A DNA stretch of 64,000 nucleotides from Beijerinckiaceae bacterium (GTDB taxonomy: Bacteria; Pseudomonadota; Alphaproteobacteria; Rhizobiales; Beijerinckiaceae), in NCBI GenBank assembly GCA_024304885.1, contig JALJOM010000003.1, positions 468,110 to 532,109 of the forward strand, in the 5' to 3' direction. Of this stretch, positions 35,389 to 44,782 are shown in pieces. Both the position numbers and the translations under genes were made by a program. The notes under the pieces are model-generated. The model was not told where the DNA came from, did no database searches, and saw nothing but the letters and a program-made list of their open reading frames with translations. The stretch's first letter is position 1. The number at the start of each line of letters is the position of its first letter.

Positions 35389-36558
35389 TCAGCAACGTCC
35401 TTCGCCCTGCTTCCACGCTTCCTTGGTCTCGACGCGGAAATCCGCGAAACGGCCCGCCGCGATCGCACTGCGAATCCCCTCCATCAGATCCTGGTAATAG
35501 GCGAGGTTGATCTCGGTCAGGAGCATCATGCCGAGGATCTCCTTGCATTTCACGAGATGATGCAGATAAGCGCGGGAGTAGGTCCGCGCGGCGGCGCACG
35601 ACGAGTCCACATCCACGGGCGCGGCATCGGCGGCGTGGCACGCGTTGCGCAAGTTGAGCTTGCCGAGCCGCGTATAAGCGAGGCCGTGGCGACCGGCCCG
35701 GGTGGGCATCACGCAATCGAACATGTCGATCCCACGCCGCACGCTCTCGAGCAGATCATCGGGCGTACCCACCCCCATGAGGTAGCGCGGCTTGTCCGCC
35801 GGCAGCCGCGGCACGGTGCAGTCCAGCATGGCGAGCATGACGTCTTGCGGCTCCCCGACCGCGAGGCCACCGACCGCATAGCCGTCGAAGCCGGTCGCCA
35901 CGACTTGCTTCGCGCTTTCGATCCTGAGCGCCTCGTCGGCGCCGCCCTGGACGATCCCGAAGATCGCCCGCCCCGGGCGTGCCGCAAAGGCCGCCTTCGA
36001 GCGCTCGCCCCAGCGCAGCGACAAGAGCATGGCGCGCCGCGCTTCTTCCTCCGAGCACGGCAGCCTCACGCATTCGTCGAGCTGCATCTCTATATCCGAG
36101 CCGAGAAGGGCCTGGATTTCCATCGAGCGCTCGGGCGTCAGCACGTGGCGCGACCCGTCGATATGGGATTGGAAGGTCACACCTTTCTCGTCGAGCTTGC
36201 GGAGCTTCGCGAGCGACATGACCTGGAACCCTCCGGAATCGGTCAGGATCGGCCAGGGCCAATTCATGAACTCGTGCAGCCCGCCGAGCTCGGCGATCCG
36301 CTCCGCTCCCGGGCGCAGCATCAGATGATAGGTATTGGCGAGCACGATATCGGCGCCGAGTGCCTTCACGGCCTCGGGATGCATGGCCTTGACGGTCCCC
36401 GCGGTTCCGACCGGCATGAAGGCCGGAGTCCGGATCCTTCCGTGCGCGGACGATACAATCCCGGTCCGCGCCTCTCCGCTGGTCGCGGTCACGCGGAACG
36501 AGAAAGCCTCGGCTCGATCCGCCCGCTCCGTCCCTGCGTCGCTCGGTGCCGAGATCAA
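35389..36558 (-). CDS. tgt: Queuine (preQ1) tRNA-ribosyltransferase lacking most zinc ligands
   Basis: The 389-residue enzyme exchanges guanine-34 of Asp, Asn, His and Tyr tRNAs for preQ1. The substrate-binding and catalytic motifs are intact: [19 protein letters not shown], and [13 protein letters not shown] with the nucleophilic Asp. The C-terminal zinc site is not: where bacterial enzymes have Cys-x-Cys-x2-Cys before YSRAYLHH, this one reads [12 protein letters not shown], with only one Cys. The later ligand His (usually TxHN) is Ile in LTEINLAYY. Its ATG overlaps the stop of the upstream dedA gene (ATGA), so the two are co-translated. Confidence 0.92.
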   Translation of the reverse strand: MISAPSDAGTERADRAEAFSFRVTATSGEARTGIVSSAHGRIRTPAFMPVGTAGTVKAMHPEAVKALGADIVLANTYHLMLRPGAERIAELGGLHEFMNWPWPILTDSGGFQVMSLAKLRKLDEKGVTFQSHIDGSRHVLTPERSMEIQALLGSDIEMQLDECVRLPCSEEEARRAMLLSLRWGERSKAAFAARPGRAIFGIVQGGADEALRIESAKQVVATGFDGYAVGGLAVGEPQDVMLAMLDCTVPRLPADKPRYLMGVGTPDDLLESVRRGIDMFDCVMPTRAGRHGLAYTRLGKLNLRNACHAADAAPVDVDSSCAAARTYSRAYLHHLVKCKEILGMMLLTEINLAYYQDLMEGIRSAIAAGRFADFRVETKEAWKQGEGRC

Positions 36559-37256
36559 GGCCAGCGCTGCAATCTCCGAGGCGGCGTCTTCTCCAAGGCC
36601 GCCGCGAGCTTCTTCTCCTCCCGATGGACCATATAGGCGAAGCCGATCACGCCACCGACGATGCCGACGAGCGCCAATATGCCGATCGGGCCGCTGACTC
36701 GATGCAGCGCTTCCCCGAAAAGATAGGACCCGACGCCCATGACGGTCGCCCAGACGATCCCGCCTGCGGCATTATAGAAGAGGAACGGCCCCCAACGGTA
36801 CTTGTTGACGCCCGCCAGGACCGCCGCGAGGACCCGCAGGAAAGCGACGAACCGGCCGAAGAAGACGATCTTGGCGCCGTGCCTCTCGAAGAGATATTGG
36901 CCGAGCCGGATGCGGCCTTCGTCCATCAGGACGAATTTCCCGTGCCGCCGCAACAGCTCGGCCCCCCATTTGCGGCCGATCCAGAACCCGATGTTGTCGC
37001 CGACGATCGCACCCGCCGCCGCGGAGGCGATGACGAGCGGTAGATCGAGCTCGCCCGTGGCCCCGGCATAGCCCGCCGCGAGAAGGAGGGCCGTCTCGCC
37101 CGGAAGCGGCAGGCCGGCGCTCTCGAGCATCACGATGAGGAAGACCGCCGCACAGCCGTACTGGGCGATCAGCGGCTGGATTTCGGTGAGGAACACGAGG
37201 ACCCCGGGGCTAGAGCGCGATGTCCGACGAGGTACGGGAACCGCGGATAAGATCAC
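36555..37256 (-). CDS. DedA-family membrane protein
   Basis: This is a lipid-scramblase-like membrane protein of up to 233 residues with the DedA signature: [21 protein letters not shown] (shown as [10 protein letters not shown]) and the GRF segment [19 protein letters not shown]. There are four to five hydrophobic segments. The ATG at 37256 is preceded by sequence resembling a repeat end and is followed in frame by a low-complexity stretch. The GTG at 37196 ([14 protein letters not shown]) is an equally likely start, giving 213 residues. It overlaps tgt by 4 bp. Confidence 0.88.
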   Translation of the reverse strand: MILSAVPVPRRTSRSSPGVLVFLTEIQPLIAQYGCAAVFLIVMLESAGLPLPGETALLLAAGYAGATGELDLPLVIASAAAGAIVGDNIGFWIGRKWGAELLRRHGKFVLMDEGRIRLGQYLFERHGAKIVFFGRFVAFLRVLAAVLAGVNKYRWGPFLFYNAAGGIVWATVMGVGSYLFGEALHRVSGPIGILALVGIVGGVIGFAYMVHREEKKLAAALEKTPPRRLQRWP

Positions 37257-37270
37257 TCATTGTGCCGAAG

Positions 37271-38422
37271 TCAAGGCGAGCCGATGGGTGGCTCGATGGA
37301 GCGCGGTCCCTTGCGCGCGTCGAACCGACCCGTCGCCCAGACGACCTCGTAGGTGGTCCAGGCGCGCAGCCAGGCGGCGAGGGCGAGGATTTCGCGGCCG
37401 AGGAAAGCGACGGGCGCGAAAGGCGAGACCTCCCAGCCTTTCACCGCGGCGAATCCGGCCTCGGCGCAGAACCAGACGAGAAGCGTGCCGGCGAAGCCGA
37501 TCCATGCCGGCAGATCGGCGAGCGGCGCGGCGCCGAGGGCGGCGAGAGCCGCGGGAAGCGGGCTCGCGAGCGGCTCCAGCGGAAACGAGAATTTCTCGTT
37601 GGCCCGACGGATCACGGCCCAGCGGACCTGCCGCTCGTAGATGTCGCGAAAGCTGCGGACGCCGATCTCCTGCGCGACCGTCTCGTGCGAGAAGACGGTG
37701 GCGAGCGCATGCCGGGCGAGCGTGCGCGAGAGCGCCGTATCCTCGGCGAGGGTGCAGCCGAGCGCCCCAATGCCCCCGATAGACGCGAGGTCGCTCCGCT
37801 TGAAGAGCATCACCTTGCCCACGCCGAACCCGATTCCCGCGGCCGAGGCCGAGAGCAGGAGGCGGGCATGGCCGTTGAGGAGCCATGCCTCGATCCGCCC
37901 CGCGAGGCTTTCCGGCCGCACGGCGACCGGCACGGCGACGACGAGCCCGACCCCTTCGGAAAGGCACTCCATCATGGCGGCCAGCGAGCCGCGGTCGAGC
38001 GTGATGTTCGAATCCTTGGTGAGCACGAAATCATGCTCGGCGGCAGCGAGTGGAGCTGCCAGGACGTCGAGCTTCGGGCTCACCGCCCCGAATCCAGGCG
38101 AATGGAGGATCCGGCTCGCCCGCTCGGGATGGCGGCGAGCCAGATCCCGCGCTGCGGCGAGCGCAGGTGACTCCTTCTCCGTGGCGCTGAAGAGGACCTC
38201 GTAGTCCGGGTAGGCTTGCGAGAAGATCGACTCCTCCGCGCGCAGGAAGCCCTGGTCCAGCGACTTCACCGGAAGAATCGCGGAAACAGGCGGCTGATGG
38301 CGTCGCGTCGCGCGGCGCCGCTGCACCGCGGGCTGCATCAACCCACCGAGCAGGCTCAGGCCGAGAAGCGCCATGGCGGCGCCCCACCAGATCAGGCAGG
38401 CGAGGGTAAGAAGGGACGACAT
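37271..38422 (-). CDS. hpnI: Ceramide-glucosyltransferase-like (HpnI type) glycosyltransferase
   Basis: The 383-residue GT21-like enzyme has an N-terminal membrane helix (SLLTLACLIWWGAAMALLG), the GT-A domain start PPVSAILPVKSLD, the metal-binding Asp region LTKDSNITLDRGSL, and GCTLAEDTALSRTLARHALA. The processive-type ERQVRWAVIRR (Q/R-x-x-RW) precedes C-terminal membrane segments. HpnI adds N-acetylglucosamine to bacteriohopanetetrol; the alternative is a glucosylceramide synthase. No other hopanoid gene lies nearby, so the specific assignment is tentative. It sits 14 bp from dedA and 8 bp from the CNNM gene on the same strand. Confidence 0.72.
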   Translation of the reverse strand: MSSLLTLACLIWWGAAMALLGLSLLGGLMQPAVQRRRATRRHQPPVSAILPVKSLDQGFLRAEESIFSQAYPDYEVLFSATEKESPALAAARDLARRHPERASRILHSPGFGAVSPKLDVLAAPLAAAEHDFVLTKDSNITLDRGSLAAMMECLSEGVGLVVAVPVAVRPESLAGRIEAWLLNGHARLLLSASAAGIGFGVGKVMLFKRSDLASIGGIGALGCTLAEDTALSRTLARHALATVFSHETVAQEIGVRSFRDIYERQVRWAVIRRANEKFSFPLEPLASPLPAALAALGAAPLADLPAWIGFAGTLLVWFCAEAGFAAVKGWEVSPFAPVAFLGREILALAAWLRAWTTYEVVWATGRFDARKGPRSIEPPIGSP

Positions 38423-38430
38423 GGGCTCCG

Positions 38431-39768
38431 TCAAGGTGACAACTCGGGAGTATCCTCCCTCGTCACCAGGAGCTTGTCGATTCGATGGCCGTCCATATCG
38501 ACGATCTCGAACCGCCAGCCCTCCCAGCTGAAGGTCTCGCCGACATCGGGCAGATGGCCGAGCTGCGACAAGACGAAGCCGGCGGCGGTGTGAAAGTCGC
38601 CCGTGACCTTGCGATCGCGGATGCCGAGCCGATCGAACGCCTCGGGCGCCGCCATCATGCCGTCGATGAGGAGCGACCCGTCCTCCCGTACCACGACGTC
38701 GGGCTCCTCGTCGGCGGACGCCGGCAGGTTGCCGGCGATCGCTTCCAAGAGATCGGTCTGGGTCACGATCCCTTCGAGAATGCCGTATTCGTCGACGATG
38801 ATCGCCAAGCGGACCGGCGAGCGCTTGAACTGGTCGAGGACCTTGAAGATCGTCGTGGATTCGTGAACGACGAGCGGCTGCCGGATCGCGGCGACGGGGT
38901 CCGGCGCTTTCCCGTCGAGGACCTGATCGAAGAGATCTTGCTTGACCACCATGCCGAGCGGCTCGTCGATGCTGCCGCGCCCGGCCAGCAATTGCTCGTG
39001 CCGGCAAGCCCGGATGGTGCCGAGGACCTCCTCGGGCGGGTCGTCGACGTCGAACCATTCGACCTCGGGTCGCGGCGTCATGATGTCGCTGATGCGGCGC
39101 TCGGCGATGTCGAACACCCGCTCGACGACTTCCTGCTGGACCTGATGCAGGAGGCCCGCTTCCTGGCTCGCGGCGACGAGCATCTTCAGCTCCTCGGGCG
39201 AGTGGAGGGCCCCTTCACCGCCCCCGCCGGGCAGCCCGAACAACCGGAGCACGAGGTTGCCGAGCGCGTTGAGGAACAGGATCGCCGGCTGGAAGACGAA
39301 CCAGAACAGCTGGAGCGGTCGGACCACGAACAGTGCCGTCGTCTCGCTGCGTTGCAGGGCCAGGCTCTTCGGCGCGAGCTCGCCGAGGACGATATGGAGG
39401 GCGGTGATGAGCACGAAGGCGATCGCGACCGCGATCGCGTGCGATCCCGCCGCGGCGATCCCGCCTGGCAAGCCTGCGAGCAGAGGCTCGATCAGATGGG
39501 CGAGAGCAGGCTCGCCGATCCAGCCCAGGGCGAGAGAGGAGATCGTGATCCCGAGCTGGGTCGCGGCGAGATAGGAGTCCAGGCGCTCGACGGCGCGCTG
39601 CAAAGCTTTGGCGTTGGCGCGTCCGGCGGCCACCAGCTCGGCAACCCGGCTGCGACGGACCGCGACGAGGGAAAATTCGGCGGCGACGAAAAAGCCGTTA
39701 GCGAAAACCAAGGCAAATACCGCGAGAAACTTGGCAACGGCGATCATACTGCCGTCTTCGCTAGGCAT
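38431..39768 (-). CDS. CNNM/CorC-type hemolysin-family membrane protein
   Basis: The 445-residue protein has an N-terminal DUF21 (CNNM) membrane domain (FANGFFVAAEFSLVAVRRSR; QLGITISSLALGWIGEP; HIVLGELAPKSLALQ). Next come two CBS domains (IMTPRPEVEWFDV and RLAIIVDEYGILEGIVTQTDL) and a C-terminal CorC/HlyC transporter-associated domain (GMMAAPEAFDRLGI). Such proteins act in Mg2+/Co2+ efflux or membrane homeostasis rather than as hemolysins. The ATG at 39768 follows AGGAG closely; longer in-frame sequence upstream looks non-coding. Confidence 0.9.
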   Translation of the reverse strand: MPSEDGSMIAVAKFLAVFALVFANGFFVAAEFSLVAVRRSRVAELVAAGRANAKALQRAVERLDSYLAATQLGITISSLALGWIGEPALAHLIEPLLAGLPGGIAAAGSHAIAVAIAFVLITALHIVLGELAPKSLALQRSETTALFVVRPLQLFWFVFQPAILFLNALGNLVLRLFGLPGGGGEGALHSPEELKMLVAASQEAGLLHQVQQEVVERVFDIAERRISDIMTPRPEVEWFDVDDPPEEVLGTIRACRHEQLLAGRGSIDEPLGMVVKQDLFDQVLDGKAPDPVAAIRQPLVVHESTTIFKVLDQFKRSPVRLAIIVDEYGILEGIVTQTDLLEAIAGNLPASADEEPDVVVREDGSLLIDGMMAAPEAFDRLGIRDRKVTGDFHTAAGFVLSQLGHLPDVGETFSWEGWRFEIVDMDGHRIDKLLVTREDTPELSP

Positions 39769-39981
39769 GGTCTCCTCGTGAGCTGGGCCGGCACAGTGCG
39801 GCAAGACCCGGTCCTGTCGCCTGCCGATCGATGCGGCCACGCGAACGGAACGCCTCTGTCCGTCGATGATCTATGCTAGCCGATTTTCGAATGGCTTTGG
39901 TCCTCGTGGCACGGACTCGAGCGTCGATCGGCCGACATTCCGTGCGCGCGGCCCTCTGGCCTGCGGGTCGCCTCGCCCGCG

Positions 39982-40100
39982 CTAGAGCGGGACGAGGAAA
40001 AGTGGACACCGGTTTTCCGCCCGCATCTCGCTCTAAACTTTTGGAATCGATCATGTTTCATGACTTTGGATCGATTCGATCCAAAGTCATCGTGATCTAG
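39982..40100 (-). repeat. Type A palindromic repeat, copy 6
   Basis: On the minus strand the 5' stem is perfect and extends to GATCACGATGACTTTGG... over 22 bp. The other end pairs AGAGCGAGATG and CGTCCCGCTCT imperfectly. Its CTAG at 40097-40100 supplies the TAG stop of the nickel/cobalt transporter gene. It fills a third of the 328-bp gap between two minus-strand genes. Confidence 0.9.
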
Positions 40101-41149
40101 CCGGGGGACCGAGGCAGGTTCTCGTAGCGCCGCCGCCGAAAAATCGCAAAGGAAACGATCCAAGCCATGGTGAGGATCGCCACGAAAGCCATGGCCATGT
40201 TCCCGAGCGCGCCCGCGGGCGTCGTGACGAAGGTCCAGACCGGTCCGACGATGTCGAGCCGGTCCCGGACGAGGTGGACGACCTCGACCGCTCCGATCGT
40301 GACGGCCATCGCGACCGACACCGCCGTGATCGCGAGATTGTACCAGAGCTTGCGCTCGGGATGAACGAAGGCGAAGCCGTAGGTTCCGGTCATGAGCACG
40401 CTGTCGAGCGTGTCCATGAGCGTCATGCCGGCCGTGAACAGGACCGGAAACATCATGATCTGCCAGACCGAGAGGGTCTGGCACGCCTGCGCTGCGGAAA
40501 TCCCCAGAAGCCCGATCTCGGTGGCGGTATCGAAGCCGAGCCCGAACAGGAACCCGATCGGGTAGAGGTGCCACGACCGCGATACCACGCGAAGCAATGG
40601 ACCGAGGAGCCGCGCCGCGAACCCTCTCTTGTCGGGAGCTCCGTCGAAGGCCGCGGGATCCGGCGCGCGCGGGCGACCCAGCGAGCGCCAAAGGTCGCGG
40701 AGCACGATCAGGTTGACGATACCGATCACCAAGAGGAAGGACGCCGAAACGATCGTGCCGATCGGACCCGAGACGGACCGCAAGAGCGCGAGCTCGCCCG
40801 GCATGGCCGCCGCCGTCGCGGCGAAGCCGAGCGTCGCGAGCACGACGACCGTGGCATGCCCGAGCGCGAAGAAGAATCCCGTGGCGAGCGGCCGCTTGCC
40901 GTCCTGGACGAGCTTGCGGACGACGTTGTCGATGGCCGCGATATGGTCCACGTCGAAGGCATGCCGCAGCCCCAGGACATAGGCGAGCACGGCCGTGCCG
41001 AGAAGGATCGAGCTCTCCGCGAAGGTCGCCACGGCGACGCTCCATGCCGCCGCATTGGCGAGGAGAAGCGAGGCGAGAAGCGTGACGGTCTTGGCCTCGC
41101 GCGCCTCGGCGCAGTCGTCGAACGGGTTCGAAAGACGCAAGAAAGTCAC
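40097..41149 (-). CDS. Nickel/cobalt transporter, NiCoT family
   Basis: About 350 residues with eight hydrophobic segments. The NiCoT signature RHAFDVDHIAAIDN lies in the second helix, with further family motifs ALGHATVVVLATLG, GLGFDTATEIGLL and PVLFTAGMTLMDTLD. It imports Ni2+ or Co2+ with high affinity for hydrogenase, urease or cobalamin enzymes; which metal cannot be told. The start is uncertain: GTG at 41149 is the best I see, though no strong ribosome-binding site precedes it. The upstream gap contains type B fragments. Its TAG stop comes from a type A repeat. Confidence 0.88.
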   Translation of the reverse strand: MTFLRLSNPFDDCAEAREAKTVTLLASLLLANAAAWSVAVATFAESSILLGTAVLAYVLGLRHAFDVDHIAAIDNVVRKLVQDGKRPLATGFFFALGHATVVVLATLGFAATAAAMPGELALLRSVSGPIGTIVSASFLLVIGIVNLIVLRDLWRSLGRPRAPDPAAFDGAPDKRGFAARLLGPLLRVVSRSWHLYPIGFLFGLGFDTATEIGLLGISAAQACQTLSVWQIMMFPVLFTAGMTLMDTLDSVLMTGTYGFAFVHPERKLWYNLAITAVSVAMAVTIGAVEVVHLVRDRLDIVGPVWTFVTTPAGALGNMAMAFVAILTMAWIVSFAIFRRRRYENLPRSPG

Positions 41150-41671
41150 CCGTACGCTGGTCCGTGCGCTCGACCTCGGCAATTCCCGGCGCCGCGGAGC
41201 CCGCTTCGCATTTCGATCTCGATGTTTCGATAGATCGACATCGATGGAAATTGCGACGAAACAAGTGCGGAGAGCGGTTTCCGATGCGGGATAAAAAACC
41301 GCTCCGAGGTCGAGCATGGCATAGCTTCCGGCCGGCGTGAAGCGACATTTCTCGCGGGGTCGCTTCCCGCGCCGATCCGAGTCCTCGCGCAGTTTCGGGC
41401 GAACCGGTGCCCGGTTCGTGTCGCGAAAACGCGACAAGACGAGCTCGAAGTGTTGATTTCCGATTCGAATGGATCGCGAGTCGCGCTACGCGCTGGGAAA
41501 TCCGGCCTCACCGTCACCCGAGAGATCCATGCCCCGGATCCCGGCCGCGCGGGATGCTCGAGCCGATCTCGGCCCGCGCTCGACCGCCTCGGCTGGCGGG
41601 CTTATAGTGTTCTCAACGGCGTGAGCACTCGTTGCCTCTTCCCGCGCCGGCCCCGATCTCGGCCCTCCCCC
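41150..41671. repeat. Intergenic region with two decayed type B repeats
   Basis: Between the divergent transporter and pcs genes lie two decayed type B copies. One at about 41208-41292 contains GGAAATTGCGACGAAACAAG and AGAGCGGTTTCCGAT. One at about 41397-41490 contains GAACCGGTGCCCGGTTCGTG and GATTTCCGATTCGAATGG. Both have lost one of the two stems. I see no gene here. Confidence 0.5.
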
Positions 41672-42355
41672 ATGCCCGCGCGTTTCCCCGGCTTCCTCGT
41701 TCATTGCCTGACGGCCAGCGGCGCCGGGGTCGGGATTGCGGCGCTTCTCGCCGCCGCGGACGGGCGCTTCGCCGAGGCATTCGCCTGGCTCGGCGTGGCG
41801 CTCGTGATCGACGCCGTCGACGGCCCCTTGGCCAGGCGCTTGGAGATCGCGCGAACCGTGCCGCATATCGATGGCGTCGCTCTCGACCTCGTCGTCGATT
41901 TTCTCACCTATGTCGTCGTTCCGCTCGTCGCTTTGTGGCGCTCGGGCCTGCTCCTGCCCCCGTTTTCCGTTTTCCTTCCCTGCCTCGTCGGCGCCGCCTC
42001 CGCCCTTTATTTCGCCGACCGGCGCATGAAGACCGCGGATTATTGGTTTCGCGGCTTTCCCGCGGTCTGGAACGTTCCCGTCTTCTATCTGCTCGTCCTG
42101 CGGCCGGATCCGCTCGTCTGCGCGCTCGTCGTCATCCTGGCGACCTGCCTGATGTTCACGCCCTTGGTGTTCGTGCATCCGCTGCGGGTCCAACGGCTGC
42201 GACCGGTCACGCTGGCAGCGACAGCAGTCTGGAGCGCCGCCGCGATCGCCGCGGTATATCAGGGGCTTTCACAGGTAGATGTCATGACCAAAGGCGTGCT
42301 CGTTGCGATCGGCGGCTACTTCCTGCTCTTGCCCCTGTTTCGTAGAAGTCCGTAA
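41672..42355 (+). CDS. pcs: Phosphatidylcholine synthase (CDP-alcohol phosphatidyltransferase)
   Basis: The 227-residue inner-membrane enzyme has eight hydrophobic segments and the CDP-alcohol phosphotransferase motif: DGPLAR, then GVALDLVVD (D-G-x2-A-R...G-x3-D-x3-D). FADRRMKTADYWFRGFP and AVWNVPVFYL are typical of Pcs, which joins choline to CDP-diacylglycerol. This route to phosphatidylcholine is widespread in Hyphomicrobiales. The ATG at 41672 is the first that gives a family-typical N-terminus (FPGFLVHCLTASGAG). Confidence 0.88.
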   Translation: MPARFPGFLVHCLTASGAGVGIAALLAAADGRFAEAFAWLGVALVIDAVDGPLARRLEIARTVPHIDGVALDLVVDFLTYVVVPLVALWRSGLLLPPFSVFLPCLVGAASALYFADRRMKTADYWFRGFPAVWNVPVFYLLVLRPDPLVCALVVILATCLMFTPLVFVHPLRVQRLRPVTLAATAVWSAAAIAAVYQGLSQVDVMTKGVLVAIGGYFLLLPLFRRSP

Positions 42356-42446
42356 AGCGGATTGCGGTCGGGTCGGGCCCCCGCGCGGCGCGGTCGTTGC
42401 TCTCGCTCGACCGGACCATTCGAGCACGGGCTGAAAGGATTGCGCG

Positions 42447-43328
42447 GTGCCGGAGCTCCCCGAAGTCGAGACGGTGCGACGCGGCCTCGAGCCCGCCCTT
42501 GTCGGCGCGCGTCTCGTCGATATCGATCAGCGGCGCCCCGACCTGCGCTTTCCGTTCCCCGAGAATTTCTCCGCACGGCTGCAAGGACGGCGTGTGGAAG
42601 CGCTCGGGCGGCGCGCGAAATATCTCCTCGCCGATCTCGACGACTCGAACGTGCTCGTCATGCACCTCGGGATGTCCGGGTCGTTTCGGATCGAGGATCC
42701 CGCGCGGGAGCCGAACGGCGCCGCTGCGCCCGGCTTCCCCGTAAAAGACTCGGCCCACGACCATGTCTCTTTCGCGCTCTCGACCGGCACGAAGATCACC
42801 TACAACGATCCGCGCCGCTTCGGCTTCATGCTGCTGATTCCGAGGCACGACCTCGCCGATCACGCGCTATTCCGCAAGGTCGGCGTCGAGCCGCTCGGCA
42901 ACGAGCTCGACGGCGCTCGGCTCGCGGCGCTCCTCGCCGGCAAGACGACGTCGCTCAAGGCTGCGCTGCTCGACCAGACGCTCGTCGCGGGCCTCGGCAA
43001 TATCTATGTCTGCGAGGCCCTGCATCGGGCCGGCCTGTCGCCGCGCCGCGCCGCTGGTAGCCTCGCGCGCAAGGACGGCGGCCCGACGCAGCGCGCGGAT
43101 CGGCTCGCCGGGGCGATCCGCGAGGTCTTGCTCGAAGCGATCGCGGCCGGTGGATCGTCGCTGCGCGATCATCGCCAGGCCGATGGCGCGCTCGGCTATT
43201 TCCAGCACAGCTTTCGCGTCTACGATCGCGAGGATTTTCCCTGCCCGCGGCCGGGCTGCGGCGGGACGGTCGAGCGGATCGCGCAGAACGGCCGCGCCTC
43301 GTTCTTCTGCAACACCTGCCAAAGGTAG
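42447..43328 (+). CDS. mutM: Formamidopyrimidine-DNA glycosylase
   Basis: The DNA repair enzyme of 293 residues removes 8-oxoguanine and formamidopyrimidines. After a GTG start the N-terminus is the invariant [13 protein letters not shown] with catalytic Pro-1 and Glu-2. The C-terminal zinc finger is complete (CPRPGCGG ... CNTCQR). The helix-two-turn-helix region [21 protein letters not shown] is present (quoted in part). It lies 91 bp after pcs on the same strand and is probably a separate unit. Confidence 0.95.
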   Translation: MPELPEVETVRRGLEPALVGARLVDIDQRRPDLRFPFPENFSARLQGRRVEALGRRAKYLLADLDDSNVLVMHLGMSGSFRIEDPAREPNGAAAPGFPVKDSAHDHVSFALSTGTKITYNDPRRFGFMLLIPRHDLADHALFRKVGVEPLGNELDGARLAALLAGKTTSLKAALLDQTLVAGLGNIYVCEALHRAGLSPRRAAGSLARKDGGPTQRADRLAGAIREVLLEAIAAGGSSLRDHRQADGALGYFQHSFRVYDREDFPCPRPGCGGTVERIAQNGRASFFCNTCQR

Positions 43329-43401
43329 GTTGGCAGGCGGGCTGATCGTCGCAAAATCCGCGGGAGACCGAGGTCTCGGCACCCGGAGCCGGAAGCGGGC
43401 G

Positions 43402-43785
43402 ATGACCCCATCTTGCGCCGATCAGGCCGTCCTTGCGCGCCACAAGATCGATGTCGGCGTCTATTACCGCATGGCCGAGGCCGGCATCCTCGGGCCTCGC
43501 GATCGTGTCGAGTTGATCGACGGAGAGATCATCGACATGGTCCCGATCGGGAGCATGCACGCCGGAAAAACCATGCGGCTGACGTCGCTCTTTGCGCGCG
43601 CGGTCGCCGACGTGCTCCTCCTGGTCGAGGTCCCAGACAGCTCGCTCGACTATGATCGCACCGTGAAGGTCCCGCTCTTTGCCCGCTTCGGTATTCCCGA
43701 GCTGTGGATCGTGAACCTCGCCGACAGGGCCGTGGAGGTCTTCGCCGACCCGAGCGGCGGCGCGTACGCCGTCCAACTACGATAA
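43402..43785 (+). pseudogene. Uma2-family (DUF820) protein with an internal deletion
   Basis: The frame of 127 residues starts like a Uma2 protein (ARHKIDVGVYYRMAEAGILG, then RVELIDGEIIDMVPIGS) and ends like one (VADVLLLVEVPDSSLDYDRT and GIPELWIVNLADRAVEVFADP). The middle part with the catalytic PD-(D/E)xK Asp region (normally around SEPQPDLAL) is missing: FARAV joins directly to ADVLLLVEV. Complete members have about 185-190 residues. The frame is kept, but the nuclease centre is gone, so I treat it as a remnant. Confidence 0.75.
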
Positions 43786-43891
43786 ACGAGCGGGGCTCTG
43801 ACGCCACGGCTCGTTCCCGCCGTCACGGATCGATGTGGCTGCACTTCTGGCGTAGGCCCCGCACCTACGCCGCGGCAGGCCCGCGCGCTGC

Positions 43892-44647
43892 CTATATCCC
43901 CGCGACCTTGGCCGGCCTCGGGCTGGCTGTGCCGAGCACGACGACCTTCGTGCCGACCGGAGCCTTGGCATAGAGGTCGATCGCGTCCTGGTTGATCATG
44001 CGGATGCAGCCCGACGACATGCTTTTGCCGATGGTCCATGGCTCGTTGGTGCCGTGGATGCGGAAATAAGTGTCCTGGTTGCCCTGCCAGAGATACATGC
44101 CGCGCGCGCCGATCGGGTTCGACGGCCCACCGGCCATGCCGATCCCGCTCTGCAGCTGCTTCAGTTGCGGCTTGAGGTCGGGCCGGCGCGCCAGCATCTC
44201 CTTCGGCGGATACCAATCCGGCCATTCCTGCTTGCTGTGGATCGTGGCCTTGCCCGACCAGACGAAACCCTCGCGTCCGACGCCGACGCCGTAGCGGGTG
44301 GCCCTGCCTCCAGCCTGGACGTAGTAGAGGTAATGCTCCGCGGGATCGATGACGATCGTGCCTGCTGGCTCCTCGGTGACGTAGTCCACCTCCTTGCGCA
44401 GGAACTGCGGCTCGATCTGCGAGAGGTTGACGGCAGCAACCGGGAACTTCTCCGTCGTCACGGGACCATAGATTTCATGGTAGCTCGGCTCGGCGACGCC
44501 TGAAACTTTCGTCGGCTTGGGTTCCGACGGCGGCACCCCGTAGGATTGCGCGACGGGGGCAGGGGTCGTCGTGGTGCATCCCGCAAGGCCGCAAGCCGCG
44601 GCGGCGGCTGTAGCAGTGATCAGGGACCTTCTGTCGAGCTTGGTCAT
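43892..44647 (-). CDS. L,D-transpeptidase lipoprotein (YkuD domain)
   Basis: The 251-residue envelope protein has an N-terminal signal (RRSLITATAAAAACGLAGC) with lipobox LAGC. The YkuD domain runs from about residue 95 (GTIVIDPAEHYLYYVQ) to the C-terminus. The catalytic pattern is intact: HGTNEP with the His and SSGCIRM with the nucleophilic Cys. It forms 3-3 peptidoglycan crosslinks or attaches proteins to peptidoglycan. The insert KQEWPDWYPPKEMLARRPDL is typical of alphaproteobacterial members. Confidence 0.93.
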   Translation of the reverse strand: MTKLDRRSLITATAAAAACGLAGCTTTTPAPVAQSYGVPPSEPKPTKVSGVAEPSYHEIYGPVTTEKFPVAAVNLSQIEPQFLRKEVDYVTEEPAGTIVIDPAEHYLYYVQAGGRATRYGVGVGREGFVWSGKATIHSKQEWPDWYPPKEMLARRPDLKPQLKQLQSGIGMAGGPSNPIGARGMYLWQGNQDTYFRIHGTNEPWTIGKSMSSGCIRMINQDAIDLYAKAPVGTKVVVLGTASPRPAKVAGI

Positions 44648-44782
44648 GGCCGAATCGTTCGCTCTGGTGGAAACCCGACGACCATAGCGAAGGAAACGCC
44701 CCGCCGATATTGCAGGAATGCCACACTGCGTGTCATTATGCGGCGAAACCTGGGCAGGATCGGGTTTCCACGCAACGGCACG

